The notes under the pieces: generated by a model
Database searches by the model: none
Seen by the model: only the letters and a program-made list of their open reading frames with translations
Told to the model about the DNA's origin: nothing
Position numbers and translations under genes: made by a program
Assembly: GCA_964384205.1 (NCBI GenBank)
Contig: CAYLKS010000010.1
Coordinates: 1 to 61,988, forward strand
DNA length: 61,988 nt
Direction: 5' to 3'
Source of the DNA: CAYLKS01 sp964384205 [NCBI: uncultured bacterium]
GTDB lineage: Bacteria; JAGOEH01
Shown: positions 1-9,619 of the stretch, piece by piece
How the letters are laid out: each line of letters opens with the position of its first letter
Position numbering within the stretch: the first letter of the stretch is position 1

Positions 1-1
1 A

Positions 2-103
2 AATTTTGATATTATATATGCAGAGGGGATACCTTGTCTATTACAATCCCAAAATTTAAAAAAAAAACTTGAAAATAGTATTAAAATTATTATATTTAAT
101 TGA
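2..103 (+). CDS. possible 3' end of an upstream gene, truncated by the window edge
   Basis: One frame is open from the left edge for 33 codons and ends in TGA at 101-103. The peptide carries an IYAEGIP stretch and a lysine-rich end and matches no family I recognise. A good promoter for the next gene (69-96) lies inside its last third, which is possible but also fits this being non-coding. Context (YfiR-like protein and histidine kinase next) would suit a TonB-dependent receptor, but nothing in the residues proves it. Confidence 0.25.
   Translation, partial: NFDIIYAEGIPCLLQSQNLKKKLENSIKIIIFN
69..96 (+). promoter_or_regulatory. promoter of the YfiR-like/histidine kinase operon
   Basis: TTGAAA at 69-74, a 16-base spacer and TATATT at 91-96, predicting transcription from about 103, some 40 bases before the first gene. 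The pattern matches the other promoters in the window. Confidence 0.5.
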
Positions 104-143
104 TTGAGCTACTTAAATAAAATGAGAATGGATGCTTCATTAA

Positions 144-677
144 ATGAGAATGAGAAAGAGAATTTTATTTATTTTTATAATTATTATAATTAATAGAGTA
201 ATAGTAATTGAAGGGTATGAACCAGAAGAGGTTAAAGTTGCATTAATTCTTAGAATATTAGAATATACTCATTGGTCTAATATTGATACAGATTCTATTT
301 TTTATATGGGGGTTATAGGTGGGGGAAAAATTTTAAAATATCTAAATAAAATTCCTGATGATTATGTGATAAAAGGGAGAAAAATTAAGGTTAATAAAAT
401 ATCACGTAATATTAAAAGTATTAAAAAGATAAAACAGTATAGAGTAATAGTAATCCCTAAAGAAGTTAAAGTTTCTAAAAAAGATATAGAGAATATTATT
501 AAATATAATAGAAATATTTTACTTATATCTGAAGATATAGAGAATTGTTGTGATAATATTCTTGTATCTTTTTTTATTAAAGAAGGAGCAATCAGGTTTA
601 AAATTTATTTTGAAAATATGCCTGTATTTAATATTTCTTTTGATGAAACTTTATTAAGATATGCTTATGAAAAATAG
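144..677 (+). CDS. YfiR/DUF4154-family periplasmic protein
   Basis: A 177-residue exported protein: basic start, then a long isoleucine/phenylalanine-rich signal sequence (about residues 5-24), then a YfiR-type domain. The family signature is visible as an early KVALILRILEYTHW (cf. 'fikWP' of YfiR) and a late ISFFIKEGAIRFKIYF-like segment followed by a helix ending LLRYA. In the YfiBNR system YfiR is a periplasmic inhibitor of a CHASE8-sensor membrane protein; here the next gene, overlapping by 17 bases, encodes just such a sensor on a histidine kinase, so a YfiR-like brake on that kinase is the likely role (inference). The family cysteines are largely missing (only a CC pair near residue 133). 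No clear ribosome site precedes the ATG. Confidence 0.75.
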   Translation: MRMRKRILFIFIIIIINRVIVIEGYEPEEVKVALILRILEYTHWSNIDTDSIFYMGVIGGGKILKYLNKIPDDYVIKGRKIKVNKISRNIKSIKKIKQYRVIVIPKEVKVSKKDIENIIKYNRNILLISEDIENCCDNILVSFFIKEGAIRFKIYFENMPVFNISFDETLLRYAYEK

Positions 678-2985
678 AATAAGAAGTTTTTTTAAAAATT
701 TAGAAATAAAATATAAAATTTTTTTATTGAGTGTATTTGCTTATATAATAGGAATAATGATATTTTCCCTTTTATTTATGTTTTTTCATATTCAATACAC
801 AAAAGAAAAAGAGTATAAGAATGCTTTTGTTCATTCACAAATTATTTCTAAAAATATTGCTTTTAATCTGGAAATTGCTAAATTTGATAAAATGGCTTCT
901 GAGAAAACTAAATCTCAAATACAACATTTTTTTTATATTGATAATCTTGATCTGGTAGTAGTATATGCTTCTGATAGTTCTGTTTTTACTTATTTAAAAA
1001 AGGATGAATATAAAGGAAATATTCCTTTATTAAAAGAGATAATACCTGGGTTTAATAGGAAAAATCTTATTTTATTAGAACCGATAAAAAGTAATAATAA
1101 GATTTTGGGGTATTTATTGTTAGTTTATAATAATAAAATTATATATGATCAGGTTTATAGATATTTGAGATATATTATAATACTTGTTTTAGTTTCATTA
1201 ATTGTTGTATTTGTTTTTGTAAGTTTTTTACAGAGGATTATTTCACACCCCATATTAGAATTGGCAAATTTAACTAAGGAAATTACAGAAAATGAGAAAT
1301 TTTCAATTAAATTAGAAACAGATAGAAAAGATGAGATTGGTATATTATATCATGTATTTTCTAATATGCTGGAAAAGATAAATTATAGAGATTCAGTGAT
1401 GAGGCAAACTAATGAGAATTTACAATATACTAAAACATTTTTAAAAAATGTGATAGATTCTATGCCATCAGTATTGATTTCAATTGATAATAAATTTAGG
1501 ATTAATCAATGGAATTTAGTAGCTTCAAATTTTTTTAATAAGAATGAAAAAGATGTTTTAGGAAAAAATATTTATGAAGTGGAAAGATTGTTTACCAGAT
1601 ACAAAGAAGGGATTAATTATGTTATAAATTATAAAGAAAGTGTTAAATACTCCAGAAATATTCTTATTATAAATGATCAGAAAATATATGTTAATATTTT
1701 GATTTTTCCATTATCTATTGAAAATATTTATGGAGGAGCAGTAATAAGAATAGATGATATTACAGAACTTGAAAAGAAAGAAGAGCAGTTGAGGCAAGCT
1801 CAAAAAATGGAGTCTATAGGATTGTTAGCAGGTGGTATAGCCCATGATTTTAATAATTTATTAGCAGGTATAGTAGGAGTTATAACCCTTTTGGATTATA
1901 AATTAAATAATAATATAGAAATTTCTAAAGAAGAATTAATGAAAAGTATTAGTAATATATTTGAAACAACTAAAAGAGCTACAGATTTAGTAAGGCATAT
2001 GCTTGCATTATCAAGAAAACAGGATATGTATTTTGAAAAAATAAATATAAAAGAAGCTTTAGAAAATATTATAAAAATATGTAAGAATACATTTGATAGA
2101 TCGATTGAGATAATATATGAGGATAGACTATATTCTTCTTCGGCATTAGTTTTTGCTGATCAGTCTCAGATAGAGCAAGCTTTTTTAAATATTGCGATAA
2201 ATGCCTCTCATGCAATGACTATTATGAGAAAAGATGATGGTCATAAAGGAGGCAAGTTGATATTTTCTATTGAGAAAATAGTTGCTGATAAAAATTTTAT
2301 TGAATATCATCCACAAGCAACCTTAGATGTTGTGTATTTTGTTGTAAAAATATCAGATACTGGAATTGGGATTTCAAAAGAAATTCTTGATAAAATTTTT
2401 GATCCTTTTTTTACTACGAAAGATAAAACTAAAGGTACTGGATTGGGATTATCTATTGTTTATAATATAATAAAACAGCATAATGGTTTTATTACAGTAT
2501 ATTCAGAATTGGGGAAGGGGACCAGTTTTAATATTTATTTACCGAGAATTAGTAATAATGATAAAGATTTCAATATTAATAGAGAAGATAAGGTTATGAA
2601 TATAAAAAAAGGTAGGGGAACAATTCTTGTTATTGATGATGAGGAAATGATACAGGAGATAGCATCGGATATTCTTAGAGAATGTGGCTATAAAGTTTTA
2701 ACAGCAAGCAACGGTAATGAAGGTATAGAAATTTTTCAACAGAATATAGATAAAATATCATTAGTCATTTTGGATTTAAATATGCCAGGAATGGATGGTA
2801 GAGAAACCTATTTAAAATTAAAAGAAATAAAAGAAGATATAAAAGTGGTCATTTGTTCTGGATTTATTCATGATGATAGGCTTAGAAATTTAATTGATAA
2901 AAATAAAATAATTTTTATTCAAAAACCATTTACGCTAAAACAATTATCAGATGTAGTTTATAGGGTGTTATATGAGCAGAATTAG
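661..2985 (+). CDS. hybrid sensor histidine kinase (CHASE8-like, HAMP, PAS, HisKA, HATPase, REC)
   Basis: Inner-membrane hybrid kinase of 774 residues. Order: TM1 (about 19-43), periplasmic CHASE8-like sensor (44-165), TM2 (170-192), HAMP (193-243), PAS (260-370), HisKA with the phospho-accepting His near 394 in [11 protein letters not shown], HATPase with [10 protein letters not shown] (N box), DTGIGIS and GTGLGLS (G boxes), and a C-terminal receiver (655-770) with IDDEE, the acceptor Asp in [12 protein letters not shown] (near 704) and QKPF lysine. All catalytic motifs are intact. It overlaps the YfiR-like gene and is overlapped by the lipoprotein gene, so the three form one operon. The output partner is not in the window. 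The alternative start at 667 is equally possible. Confidence 0.9.
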   Translation: MLMKNRIRSFFKNLEIKYKIFLLSVFAYIIGIMIFSLLFMFFHIQYTKEKEYKNAFVHSQIISKNIAFNLEIAKFDKMASEKTKSQIQHFFYIDNLDLVVVYASDSSVFTYLKKDEYKGNIPLLKEIIPGFNRKNLILLEPIKSNNKILGYLLLVYNNKIIYDQVYRYLRYIIILVLVSLIVVFVFVSFLQRIISHPILELANLTKEITENEKFSIKLETDRKDEIGILYHVFSNMLEKINYRDSVMRQTNENLQYTKTFLKNVIDSMPSVLISIDNKFRINQWNLVASNFFNKNEKDVLGKNIYEVERLFTRYKEGINYVINYKESVKYSRNILIINDQKIYVNILIFPLSIENIYGGAVIRIDDITELEKKEEQLRQAQKMESIGLLAGGIAHDFNNLLAGIVGVITLLDYKLNNNIEISKEELMKSISNIFETTKRATDLVRHMLALSRKQDMYFEKINIKEALENIIKICKNTFDRSIEIIYEDRLYSSSALVFADQSQIEQAFLNIAINASHAMTIMRKDDGHKGGKLIFSIEKIVADKNFIEYHPQATLDVVYFVVKISDTGIGISKEILDKIFDPFFTTKDKTKGTGLGLSIVYNIIKQHNGFITVYSELGKGTSFNIYLPRISNNDKDFNINREDKVMNIKKGRGTILVIDDEEMIQEIASDILRECGYKVLTASNGNEGIEIFQQNIDKISLVILDLNMPGMDGRETYLKLKEIKEDIKVVICSGFIHDDRLRNLIDKNKIIFIQKPFTLKQLSDVVYRVLYEQN

Positions 2986-3346
2986 TTTTGTATTAATTTA
3001 TTTTTTATTTTTGTTTTATTGTGAAACAGCCAAGCCTGTATCGAATGACAATGATAATAGTGGTATTAATATTAAACTAACAATTAATCCAGAATCGTTG
3101 AAAGTAGATACTATTAGAGAATGCGTTATATGGGCATCTATTACAGAAGATAATAAAATAGTTAAAGATTCTACATTGGTACGGTTTTCATCAAGCCTTG
3201 GTGAAATTACTCAAAAAGCATATACCCAGGGTGGTGTAGCTGAGGCTATTTTAAAAAACACAGATACAGTTACTACTGGAATTTGTAAAGTTATTGTTTT
3301 AGTTAAAAATAAAAGTGATACAGGCTTTATAGTTTTTTATAAATAA
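2972..3346 (+). CDS. small lipoprotein with invasin/Big-1-like Ig domain
   Basis: 124 residues. Hydrophobic N-terminus ends in LFLFYC, read here as a lipobox whose -1 residue is Tyr instead of the usual Gly/Ala/Ser. The mature part looks like a single bacterial Ig-like (Big-1) domain: a DSTLVRFSSSLGEI strand pair and GGVAEAILKN, as found in invasin-type repeats. The gene overlaps the kinase end by 14 bases and is probably in the same operon; its product may sit at the outer membrane near the sensor. It converges with the flippase gene, overlapping its end by 20 bases. Confidence 0.6.
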   Translation: MSRISFVLIYFLFLFYCETAKPVSNDNDNSGINIKLTINPESLKVDTIRECVIWASITEDNKIVKDSTLVRFSSSLGEITQKAYTQGGVAEAILKNTDTVTTGICKVIVLVKNKSDTGFIVFYK

Positions 3347-4817
3347 ATTTTAAAATCATAATATAATTTAAAAAAGAAATAGATGAGATTAATAGAAATT
3401 TTATAAAAAAATTATTTATAGGAATTATATTAAATATAAATTTATATAATAGAAAAATAGAACTTATTAAGCTTATTATTATAAATTTTTTTATAATATA
3501 TTTATATTCTATTGAAATTATTTTTTTGTCTAAATATTTTTTTAATATAAAGAATTGTACAGTAAAAGAGATAGAGGTAGCTAATGCAATACCTGCATGC
3601 TTTAAAAATGTTTTATATAATAAAAAATTTAAAATTATATTTAGTATACCACCTATAGCAGAAGTTATAAGGGGTATTTTATTTTTTTCAAAATTTGAAA
3701 ATATTCTGAGAAGAATAGAATTTAATCCCATTGGTAATAGTCCAGGGAGATAGAATGCAAAAGCGAAAGCAGTATTAGATACCGAGTTATCATTAAAATT
3801 TCCTCTTTTGAATAAAATAGCAATAATCTCATTTCTAAAAATAATTGAGAAAATTATTATTGGAATTAATATAATTAGATTTATATTAAAGCCTTTTTGA
3901 ATATAATATTTTATTTTTTGTTTGTCATTGTTTAAATTTATTAATTCTGTAGCTGTTGTTCTTGAGACTGCCAGTGATATGATTGCAAAAGGGAGCTGTA
4001 TAATTCTAAATGAATAGTATAAATAGGTAATAGAACCTGTAGATAAAAGAGAAGCTACAAATTTATCAACTATTTCTACGGATTTGTTTATAAGAGATGA
4101 GACAAATATTTGAAAAGAGTTATTTTTAGTTGAGTTATAGCTTTCCTTAAGTAATTTATTATTTATTGTTTTTGTATTAGTTTTTATTGATTTATTTTTA
4201 TAAAGAATATAATAAAATGGTATTTGGATAGTAAAAAATATAAAACTTCCACAAGTATATCCGATTGAAATGGCAGATATACTGATTTGTTTACCGAATA
4301 TTAGAATTGATAGTATAACAATAATATTTATCAATACAGGAGCAAAAGAGTATATAATATATTTTTTTTCGTAGAGAAGGAATGCACTTATGAAAGTTCC
4401 AAGGGAAATAAAAAATATAAATGGTAAAAGAATTAATGCAAGATTATACGTTAGAGTAAATGTTTGTTTATTAAAGCCAGGGTATAGGTAGTGAATTAGG
4501 ATTTTTAAGAAAGGAAAAATAATCAATGTTCCCAAAAAAGACATTATTATAACCAATATTAATATTTTTTTAAGATAGAACTGGCCGGTTTGTTGATCTT
4601 TTACATATAGGTTTTTATATATTGGCATAATAGCTCTTTCATACATTTCTTCGCCTAATATACGTCTAAAAAGTGATGGAATTTGAAAAGCAGCATAGAA
4701 GGCGTCTGTTAGATATGATGTTCCAAAGTATGATGCAATTAGAATATCTCTTAAAAAACCAACAATTCTGGATGTAATTGTTCCTATTGATAGATAAAAT
4801 GTATTTTTTAGCTTCAT
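3327..4817 (-). CDS. MurJ/MviN-family lipid flippase
   Basis: 496-residue polytopic membrane protein with 12-14 hydrophobic segments. The N-terminus has the MVF signature: SRIVGFLRDILIASYFG, TDAFYAAFQIPSLFRRILGE. MurJ flips lipid II for peptidoglycan synthesis; MVF members in polysaccharide loci flip other lipid-linked glycans. The divergent glycosyltransferase and the adjacent polymerase favour an O-antigen or exopolysaccharide flippase, but a true MurJ cannot be excluded. The ATG lies 6 bases after a TAATAT -10 box, with no Shine-Dalgarno sequence, so the mRNA is probably leaderless. Confidence 0.85.
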   Translation of the reverse strand: MKLKNTFYLSIGTITSRIVGFLRDILIASYFGTSYLTDAFYAAFQIPSLFRRILGEEMYERAIMPIYKNLYVKDQQTGQFYLKKILILVIIMSFLGTLIIFPFLKILIHYLYPGFNKQTFTLTYNLALILLPFIFFISLGTFISAFLLYEKKYIIYSFAPVLINIIVILSILIFGKQISISAISIGYTCGSFIFFTIQIPFYYILYKNKSIKTNTKTINNKLLKESYNSTKNNSFQIFVSSLINKSVEIVDKFVASLLSTGSITYLYYSFRIIQLPFAIISLAVSRTTATELINLNNDKQKIKYYIQKGFNINLIILIPIIIFSIIFRNEIIAILFKRGNFNDNSVSNTAFAFAFYLPGLLPMGLNSILLRIFSNFEKNKIPLITSAIGGILNIILNFLLYKTFLKHAGIALATSISFTVQFFILKKYLDKKIISIEYKYIIKKFIIISLISSIFLLYKFIFNIIPINNFFIKFLLISSISFLNYIMILKFIYKKL

Positions 4818-4823
4818 TGTATT

Positions 4824-4852
4824 ATATTATTATAAAATTTATTTTTTTTCAA
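4824..4852 (-). promoter_or_regulatory. promoter of the flippase gene (leaderless)
   Basis: On the minus strand: TTGAAA (4852-4847), 17 bases, TAATAT (4829-4824). Only six bases separate the -10 box from the ATG at 4817, so transcription should start at the start codon. Confidence 0.55.
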
Positions 4853-4868
4853 GATAAATATTATTAAC

Positions 4869-4897
4869 TTGACTAAATATGATAAATATATTAATCT
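4869..4897 (+). promoter_or_regulatory. promoter of the family 2 glycosyltransferase gene (leaderless)
   Basis: TTGACT at 4869-4874, 17 bases, TAATCT at 4892-4897; the ATG follows after seven bases. The TTG of the -35 box is in frame with the gene and could be mistaken for a start codon. Confidence 0.55.
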
Positions 4898-4904
4898 TGA
4901 TATC

Positions 4905-5750
4905 ATGATAGGGAAGAAGTTAAGTTTAATAATTACAGTTTATAATAGATTTGATCTATTAATAAAATCTCTTTTTTCTATAAAAAATCAATATATAAAA
5001 CCTTATGAATTGATTATAGCAGATGATGGTTCAAGTGAGAATATTTCTGAACATTTAAGAGATTATATTGAAGAATTTGATTTTAAAATCAGGTATATAT
5101 ATCAAAAAGATAATGGATTTAGACTTGCTAAAAATAGAAATAATGCTGTAAGAATTTCCAGGGGGGATTTTTTGTTTTTTATTGATCAGGATATTGTTTT
5201 AACAAGAGGTTATCTGAAAAAAATTATTAACAATATACAGGAGAAAATGTTTATCGTAGGTTATCCTATTAGGTTGTCGGAAGAAGAATCAAAAAAATTA
5301 ACTATTGATATAATTGAAAATAATAGATTTGAGAATTTTATTGACAATAAATCTCGTAGTAAATTAAAAAAACAATATAGGAAAGAATTGTTTTATAATA
5401 TATTATTCAAAATGAAATTGAGAAAAATTGGAACAAAGGTTCGGGGGGGACTCTTTGCAATATCTAAAAAAGATTTTTACATAGTAAATGGTTTTGATGA
5501 AAATTATATTGGTTGGGGTAATGAAGACGATGATATTTGTAATAGATTATATAATGCTGGTGTTATTGGGAAAAATATTTTTTTTGATGATGAATTTGCA
5601 TTCCATCTGTTCCATCCATATAATCACGATAATGGTTTTCGGAAAAATTTAGAGTATTATTTAAATAATAAAAATAAAAAGAGTGTTGAGTGTGAAAAAG
5701 GTGTTTCTGAAAGCCTTAGTAGTGATATATATTATTTTGATTTGAATTAG
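4905..5750 (+). CDS. family 2 glycosyltransferase (chondroitin-synthase/galactosyltransferase-like)
   Basis: Cytoplasmic GT-A glycosyltransferase, 281 residues from the chosen ATG. Visible motifs: LSLIITVYNRFDLL at the start, ADDGSSE (nucleotide binding), FFIDQDIVL (DxD-type metal site), RGGLFAISKKDF and the acceptor-site GWGNEDDDICNRL typical of the C-terminal galactosyltransferase-like half of KfoC-type enzymes. It transfers a sugar from a nucleotide donor onto a surface glycan. A longer TTG start at 4869 is rejected because that TTG is the -35 box. Its end overlaps the oppositely oriented polymerase gene by 35 bases. Confidence 0.85.
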   Translation: MIGKKLSLIITVYNRFDLLIKSLFSIKNQYIKPYELIIADDGSSENISEHLRDYIEEFDFKIRYIYQKDNGFRLAKNRNNAVRISRGDFLFFIDQDIVLTRGYLKKIINNIQEKMFIVGYPIRLSEEESKKLTIDIIENNRFENFIDNKSRSKLKKQYRKELFYNILFKMKLRKIGTKVRGGLFAISKKDFYIVNGFDENYIGWGNEDDDICNRLYNAGVIGKNIFFDDEFAFHLFHPYNHDNGFRKNLEYYLNNKNKKSVECEKGVSESLSSDIYYFDLN

Positions 5751-7293
5751 ATAAACGAGCAATTAATTCTTGTCTTTTTAATTTATAATTAGCTAAGATA
5801 AAGCCAAATATAAAATAGTAGTTAATTCTAAATAAATTATTGTTTATAAGCATTGTTAATAGCATTATCAAAAAGCTACAGGCAAGTGCGATGGAATTAG
5901 TAACAAGTATATTATTTTTGATATAATTATTAAATTTAAAATTTACCCCGTAAAGAAAGATAAAAATATATATTACAATAAATGTCCCAATAATTCCATA
6001 TTGTGAAAGTATTTCAGAATAGAGATTTCCTGTTTGTACAAAACCACCAGAACCTAATATTGGATTATCCCAAAATACTTTTAAACTATAATTTATTGAA
6101 TTAATACGAGTGAGCCCTGATGATGATTGGGTGGGGAAAAGAAATTTTGCAATAATATCAAATATAAATTTTATTTTTCCAGTACCATAAAATCCTATTA
6201 TTGTGAAAAATAACAAAGAGAAAATAATCAAAAAAATTGTTGATAAATGAAGTGTTTTTTCTTTTATATATTTTAAAATAAAAATAGTTACTATGACAAT
6301 AGAAGGTAGGAATAACAGCCATGTACTGGAAGAAAAGCTAAAGATCATATTTATTGATAATACGATAAGACATAATATATGGAATTTTTTGGTATATATA
6401 TAATTTTCTTTTAAAAAATAAATTATGTATAAAGGACTAATATATAATAAAAATGTTCCATAATAGGATGGTTCCCATTCGCCACCCCTTAATCTAAAAA
6501 GATTAATTCCGCCATGTCTCCATATAGGAAGAGGAGGAGAGTTTGTAATGTAAAATTGTATTATACTGAAAATACTCCATATTCCTATAAAAGTATGAAT
6601 CGTTAAATATAGTTTTATATAGTAATTTAATTTATTTGGTGATGTCGAATTATTCAGTAGATATAAAATAGGAGTTAGGTTTATAAAGAGCCAGAAAAAG
6701 TTTTTTAATGTGTTTGTACTTAATGTCTTAAATGAAAAAAGAGCTGAATTATTTGTAAATGAAGATAAAGATGAGAAATAATGTTGGAAATAGTCTATAT
6801 TTAATTGCACATAAAAATAAGAGATAAACATTATCAGAGCAAAGATAAAAAATGGGAATAAATAAATTTTGAAATATATTTTTATAATGTTTAGATATAG
6901 TAGTAAATTACTTATTATTAACAATAATATAAATACATCAATTAATTTGAGTGTTATACCGAATACGTCATAATGAAATATTCCTACAAATGGGGATAAA
7001 ATAATCATAATATTCATTATATCTATTTTTTTTATTAAAATTAATGATATGAAGATAGTAGCAGTTATTAAATAAAACAGATCGTATATGTTATTTTTAA
7101 TAAAAAAGAAAGAAATATATTGAATACTGTATATGAAAATTAAGAACAATATTAATTTATTGAGGATTTTTGAATCATTACTTGAATAAATATTTTCCAT
7201 AAAATTATAAATATTGCAGGGCTTCAATTGTAGTGGGTTAGAAAAATCAAAAAATTTTGTTTTTAATATAATCTTATTTTTTTCTGTTTGCAA
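5716..7293 (-). CDS. O-antigen polymerase/ligase-like membrane protein (Wzy/WaaL)
   Basis: Polytopic membrane protein of up to 525 residues with about 11-12 hydrophobic segments. The large periplasmic-loop region has FRLRGGEWEPSYYG, and further on NPILGSGGF and SEILSQYGIIG, the pattern of the O-antigen ligase/polymerase (Wzy_C) superfamily. It would polymerise or ligate lipid-linked oligosaccharides together with the neighbouring flippase and glycosyltransferase. The start is uncertain: this frame begins at TTG 7293, the first ATG is at 7200, and a 16-codon ORF from ATG 7324 would join this frame if one base of a seven-T run (7267-7273) were missing. Confidence 0.8.
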   Translation of the reverse strand: MQTEKNKIILKTKFFDFSNPLQLKPCNIYNFMENIYSSNDSKILNKLILFLIFIYSIQYISFFFIKNNIYDLFYLITATIFISLILIKKIDIMNIMIILSPFVGIFHYDVFGITLKLIDVFILLLIISNLLLYLNIIKIYFKIYLFPFFIFALIMFISYFYVQLNIDYFQHYFSSLSSFTNNSALFSFKTLSTNTLKNFFWLFINLTPILYLLNNSTSPNKLNYYIKLYLTIHTFIGIWSIFSIIQFYITNSPPLPIWRHGGINLFRLRGGEWEPSYYGTFLLYISPLYIIYFLKENYIYTKKFHILCLIVLSINMIFSFSSSTWLLFLPSIVIVTIFILKYIKEKTLHLSTIFLIIFSLLFFTIIGFYGTGKIKFIFDIIAKFLFPTQSSSGLTRINSINYSLKVFWDNPILGSGGFVQTGNLYSEILSQYGIIGTFIVIYIFIFLYGVNFKFNNYIKNNILVTNSIALACSFLIMLLTMLINNNLFRINYYFIFGFILANYKLKRQELIARLSNSNQNNIYHY

Positions 7294-7523
7294 TTGTTTT
7301 TTTAGGGGCTTTATAAGTTTTCATTGTTTTTATATTATTAAATAGTGAATAAGAATTTAAAGAGAAAACATTACATTTTTTAGATATTTTATTGTGGATT
7401 TTAAAATCGACAGCTACTTATTTTGGCAAATATTTTATTTAGTGTAAATTAATTATAAAATATTGAAGTCGTTTTTTATGATTTTTATTTTTAATTATTA
7501 TAAATTTTTTTATTTTTTTGAAT

Positions 7524-7550
7524 TTGACAATTTTAAAAATTTGTTATATT
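7524..7550 (+). promoter_or_regulatory. promoter of the thiamine operon; rest of the 7325-7587 gap is featureless
   Basis: TTGACA at 7524-7529 and TATATT at 7545-7550 (15-base spacer; ATATTT gives 16), so the mRNA would start near 7557, about 30 bases before the Thi4 ATG. This leader is too short for a TPP riboswitch, and the CUGAGA and other conserved boxes of that riboswitch are absent from the whole gap. The remaining sequence between 7325 and 7520 is A/T-rich with no ORF or hairpin I can support. Confidence 0.5.
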
Positions 7551-7587
7551 TTCAACTAAAAAATATGGAGAAGAAAGGAGAGTTTTA

Positions 7588-8337
7588 ATGTTAGAAGTAA
7601 AAATTTCTGAACTTATTATGGAGAATTTTTATAGGAAATTAAAATCTAATTTATCAGTGGATATTGCTATTGTTGGTGCGGGGCCGAGTGGGCTTTTATT
7701 ATCGTATTTATTGGCCAGACAAGGGAAAAAAGTGGTTGTTTTTGAGGCTAAAAATGCTCCTGGAGGTGGTATTTGGGGTGGTGGTATGTTATTTAATGAA
7801 ATAGTAGTACAAAAGGATTTAACCCATGTATTGGATGAGCTTGAAATAGATTATAAAATTTATAATGAGTTAGTGACTATAGATTCTGTTCATTTTGCCT
7901 CTGCATTAATTTATAAAGCTACAAAAAATGGAGTTGTAATTTTTAATAATATTTATGTAGAAGATATTGTTTTAATAAACAAGAGAGTCAAAGGAGTTGT
8001 AATAAACTGGTCTCCAGTAATAAAAAATCAAATGCATGTAGATCCTATAACTGTATATGCAGATTTTGTAACTGATAGTACAGGACATCCTGCTTTTGTA
8101 GTTGACTTATTGGCAAAAAGAGGAATAATTCAAAGGAATGTAGAATTTCCTATGGATGCAGAAATTGCTGAAGATTTTGTAGCTAAGGCAACAGGTGAAG
8201 TTTTTGATGGTTTAGTTGTTACTGGTATGGCAGCTACAGCTGTAAAAGGTGGACCTCGAATGGGGCCTATTTTTGGTGGTATGTTAAAATCTGCAATTAG
8301 AGCAAGTGAATATATTTTAGAAAAGTTAGGAGATTAG
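7588..8337 (+). CDS. thi4: thiamine thiazole synthase, Thi4 family (Cys-free, sulfide-dependent type)
   Basis: 249-residue FAD/NAD-binding enzyme that builds the thiazole phosphate half of thiamine from NAD, glycine and sulfur. Seen: dinucleotide fold [46 protein letters not shown], and the C-terminal [19 protein letters not shown], all hallmark Thi4 blocks. The protein contains no cysteine at all, so it cannot be the suicidal Cys-donor enzyme of yeast and plants; it must be the catalytic form that uses free sulfide, known from methanogens and some anaerobic bacteria. Strong ribosome site (AAAGGAGAG) before the ATG. First gene of the thiamine operon, one base before thiC. Confidence 0.92.
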   Translation: MLEVKISELIMENFYRKLKSNLSVDIAIVGAGPSGLLLSYLLARQGKKVVVFEAKNAPGGGIWGGGMLFNEIVVQKDLTHVLDELEIDYKIYNELVTIDSVHFASALIYKATKNGVVIFNNIYVEDIVLINKRVKGVVINWSPVIKNQMHVDPITVYADFVTDSTGHPAFVVDLLAKRGIIQRNVEFPMDAEIAEDFVAKATGEVFDGLVVTGMAATAVKGGPRMGPIFGGMLKSAIRASEYILEKLGD

Positions 8338-8338
8338 G

Positions 8339-9619
8339 ATGACACAAATAGAATTTGCAAAAAAAAATATTATTACAAAGGAAATGGAATTTGTTGCAAA
8401 AAATGAAAATATTGATTTGCAGAGTATAAAGAATAATCTTATAGAAGGGACATTAGTTATACCAAAAAATAAGTTACATGATTTTAGTAATATTAAAGCT
8501 ATTGGTAAAGGTGTTTCTATAAAAATTAATGCAAATATTGGAACATCAAAGGGGTATTCTTCTTTGTCTGAAGAGCTTGAGAAGATGAATGTTGCTATTA
8601 AGTATGGAGCTGACGCAATAATGGTTCTATCAACATGGGGAGATATTCAAGATATAAGAAAAACAGTAGTTGAAATATCACCTGTACCAGTAGGATCTGT
8701 TCCTGTATATGATGCAGCTGTAAAATCAGTTAAGTCTGGAAAAAAGGTAACAGACTTTAGTGAGAAAGATTTTATAGATATGTTTTTGATGCATGCAAAA
8801 GATGGGGTGGATTTTACTACTATTCATGCAGGTATAAATTTTAATGTTTTAGAGTATATAAAGAAGTCTAATAGAATTTTGAAGATTGTTAGTAGAGGTG
8901 GTTCTATAATAGCAGGATGGATGATTGTTAATAAAAAAGAAAATCCTTTTTATTCTCATTTTGATGAGATTTTAGATATTGCAAGAGAATATGATGTTAC
9001 TTTAAGTCTTGGGGATGGAATGAGACCGGGAGCTATTGTTGATGGTAGTGATCCTCAGCAATTTGAAGAATTGTTTGTCATTGCAGAGTTAATTGATATG
9101 GCAAAAAAGAAAGATGTACAGGTTATTGTAGAGGGGCCCGGGCATATTTCTATTGATATGATTGAAACTAATGTTAAATTAATGAAGAGTATTTGTAAGA
9201 ATGTTCCTATATTTTTGTTAGGCCCGATTGTTATTGATAATGCGCCTGGGTATGATCATTTAACTTCTGCGATTGGCGGAGCTTTTGCTGCTTATTTTGG
9301 AGCTGATTTTTTATGCTATGTTACACCTGCAGAACATCTTGCTTTACCGGATATTGAAGATGTAAAAGAAGGAGTTATTGCTTCTAAGATTGCGGCAATA
9401 GCTGGTGATGTTAGTAGAAATAACAAACAAGCAATGGAAATTCAAAAACAGATGGCAATTGCAAGAAGAGATTTTAATTGGGATAAAATGTTTAGTCTAT
9501 CTGTGAATCCGGATAAAGCTAAAGATTATAGAGAAAAACGTTCTTATGATGAAGATAAGGGATGTTCAATTTGTGGCCCTTTTTGTGCTATTAAAATTGT
9601 TAAAGATTATATTTCATGA
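8339..9619 (+). CDS. thiC: phosphomethylpyrimidine synthase ThiC
   Basis: 426-residue non-canonical radical SAM enzyme converting aminoimidazole ribotide to HMP phosphate. Seen: N-terminal [83 protein letters not shown] and, near the C-terminus, the Cys-X2-Cys-X4-Cys iron-sulfur motif CSICGPFC. This is the shorter form without the plant/proteobacterial N-terminal extension. It overlaps the next gene by four bases (ATGA), so translation is coupled. Confidence 0.96.
   Translation: MTQIEFAKKNIITKEMEFVAKNENIDLQSIKNNLIEGTLVIPKNKLHDFSNIKAIGKGVSIKINANIGTSKGYSSLSEELEKMNVAIKYGADAIMVLSTWGDIQDIRKTVVEISPVPVGSVPVYDAAVKSVKSGKKVTDFSEKDFIDMFLMHAKDGVDFTTIHAGINFNVLEYIKKSNRILKIVSRGGSIIAGWMIVNKKENPFYSHFDEILDIAREYDVTLSLGDGMRPGAIVDGSDPQQFEELFVIAELIDMAKKKDVQVIVEGPGHISIDMIETNVKLMKSICKNVPIFLLGPIVIDNAPGYDHLTSAIGGAFAAYFGADFLCYVTPAEHLALPDIEDVKEGVIASKIAAIAGDVSRNNKQAMEIQKQMAIARRDFNWDKMFSLSVNPDKAKDYREKRSYDEDKGCSICGPFCAIKIVKDYIS

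Noticed and set aside
3526-3753. 75-codon plus-strand ORF inside the flippase gene
   Set aside because: Antisense shadow of the clearly homologous MurJ/MviN-family gene; no family match or ribosome site.
4869-4904. N-terminal extension of the family 2 glycosyltransferase from TTG 4869
   Set aside because: The TTG is part of the TTGACT -35 box and the extension would be upstream of the transcript start.
7294-7587. TPP riboswitch upstream of the thiamine operon
   Set aside because: None of the conserved aptamer boxes was found and the leader is too short.
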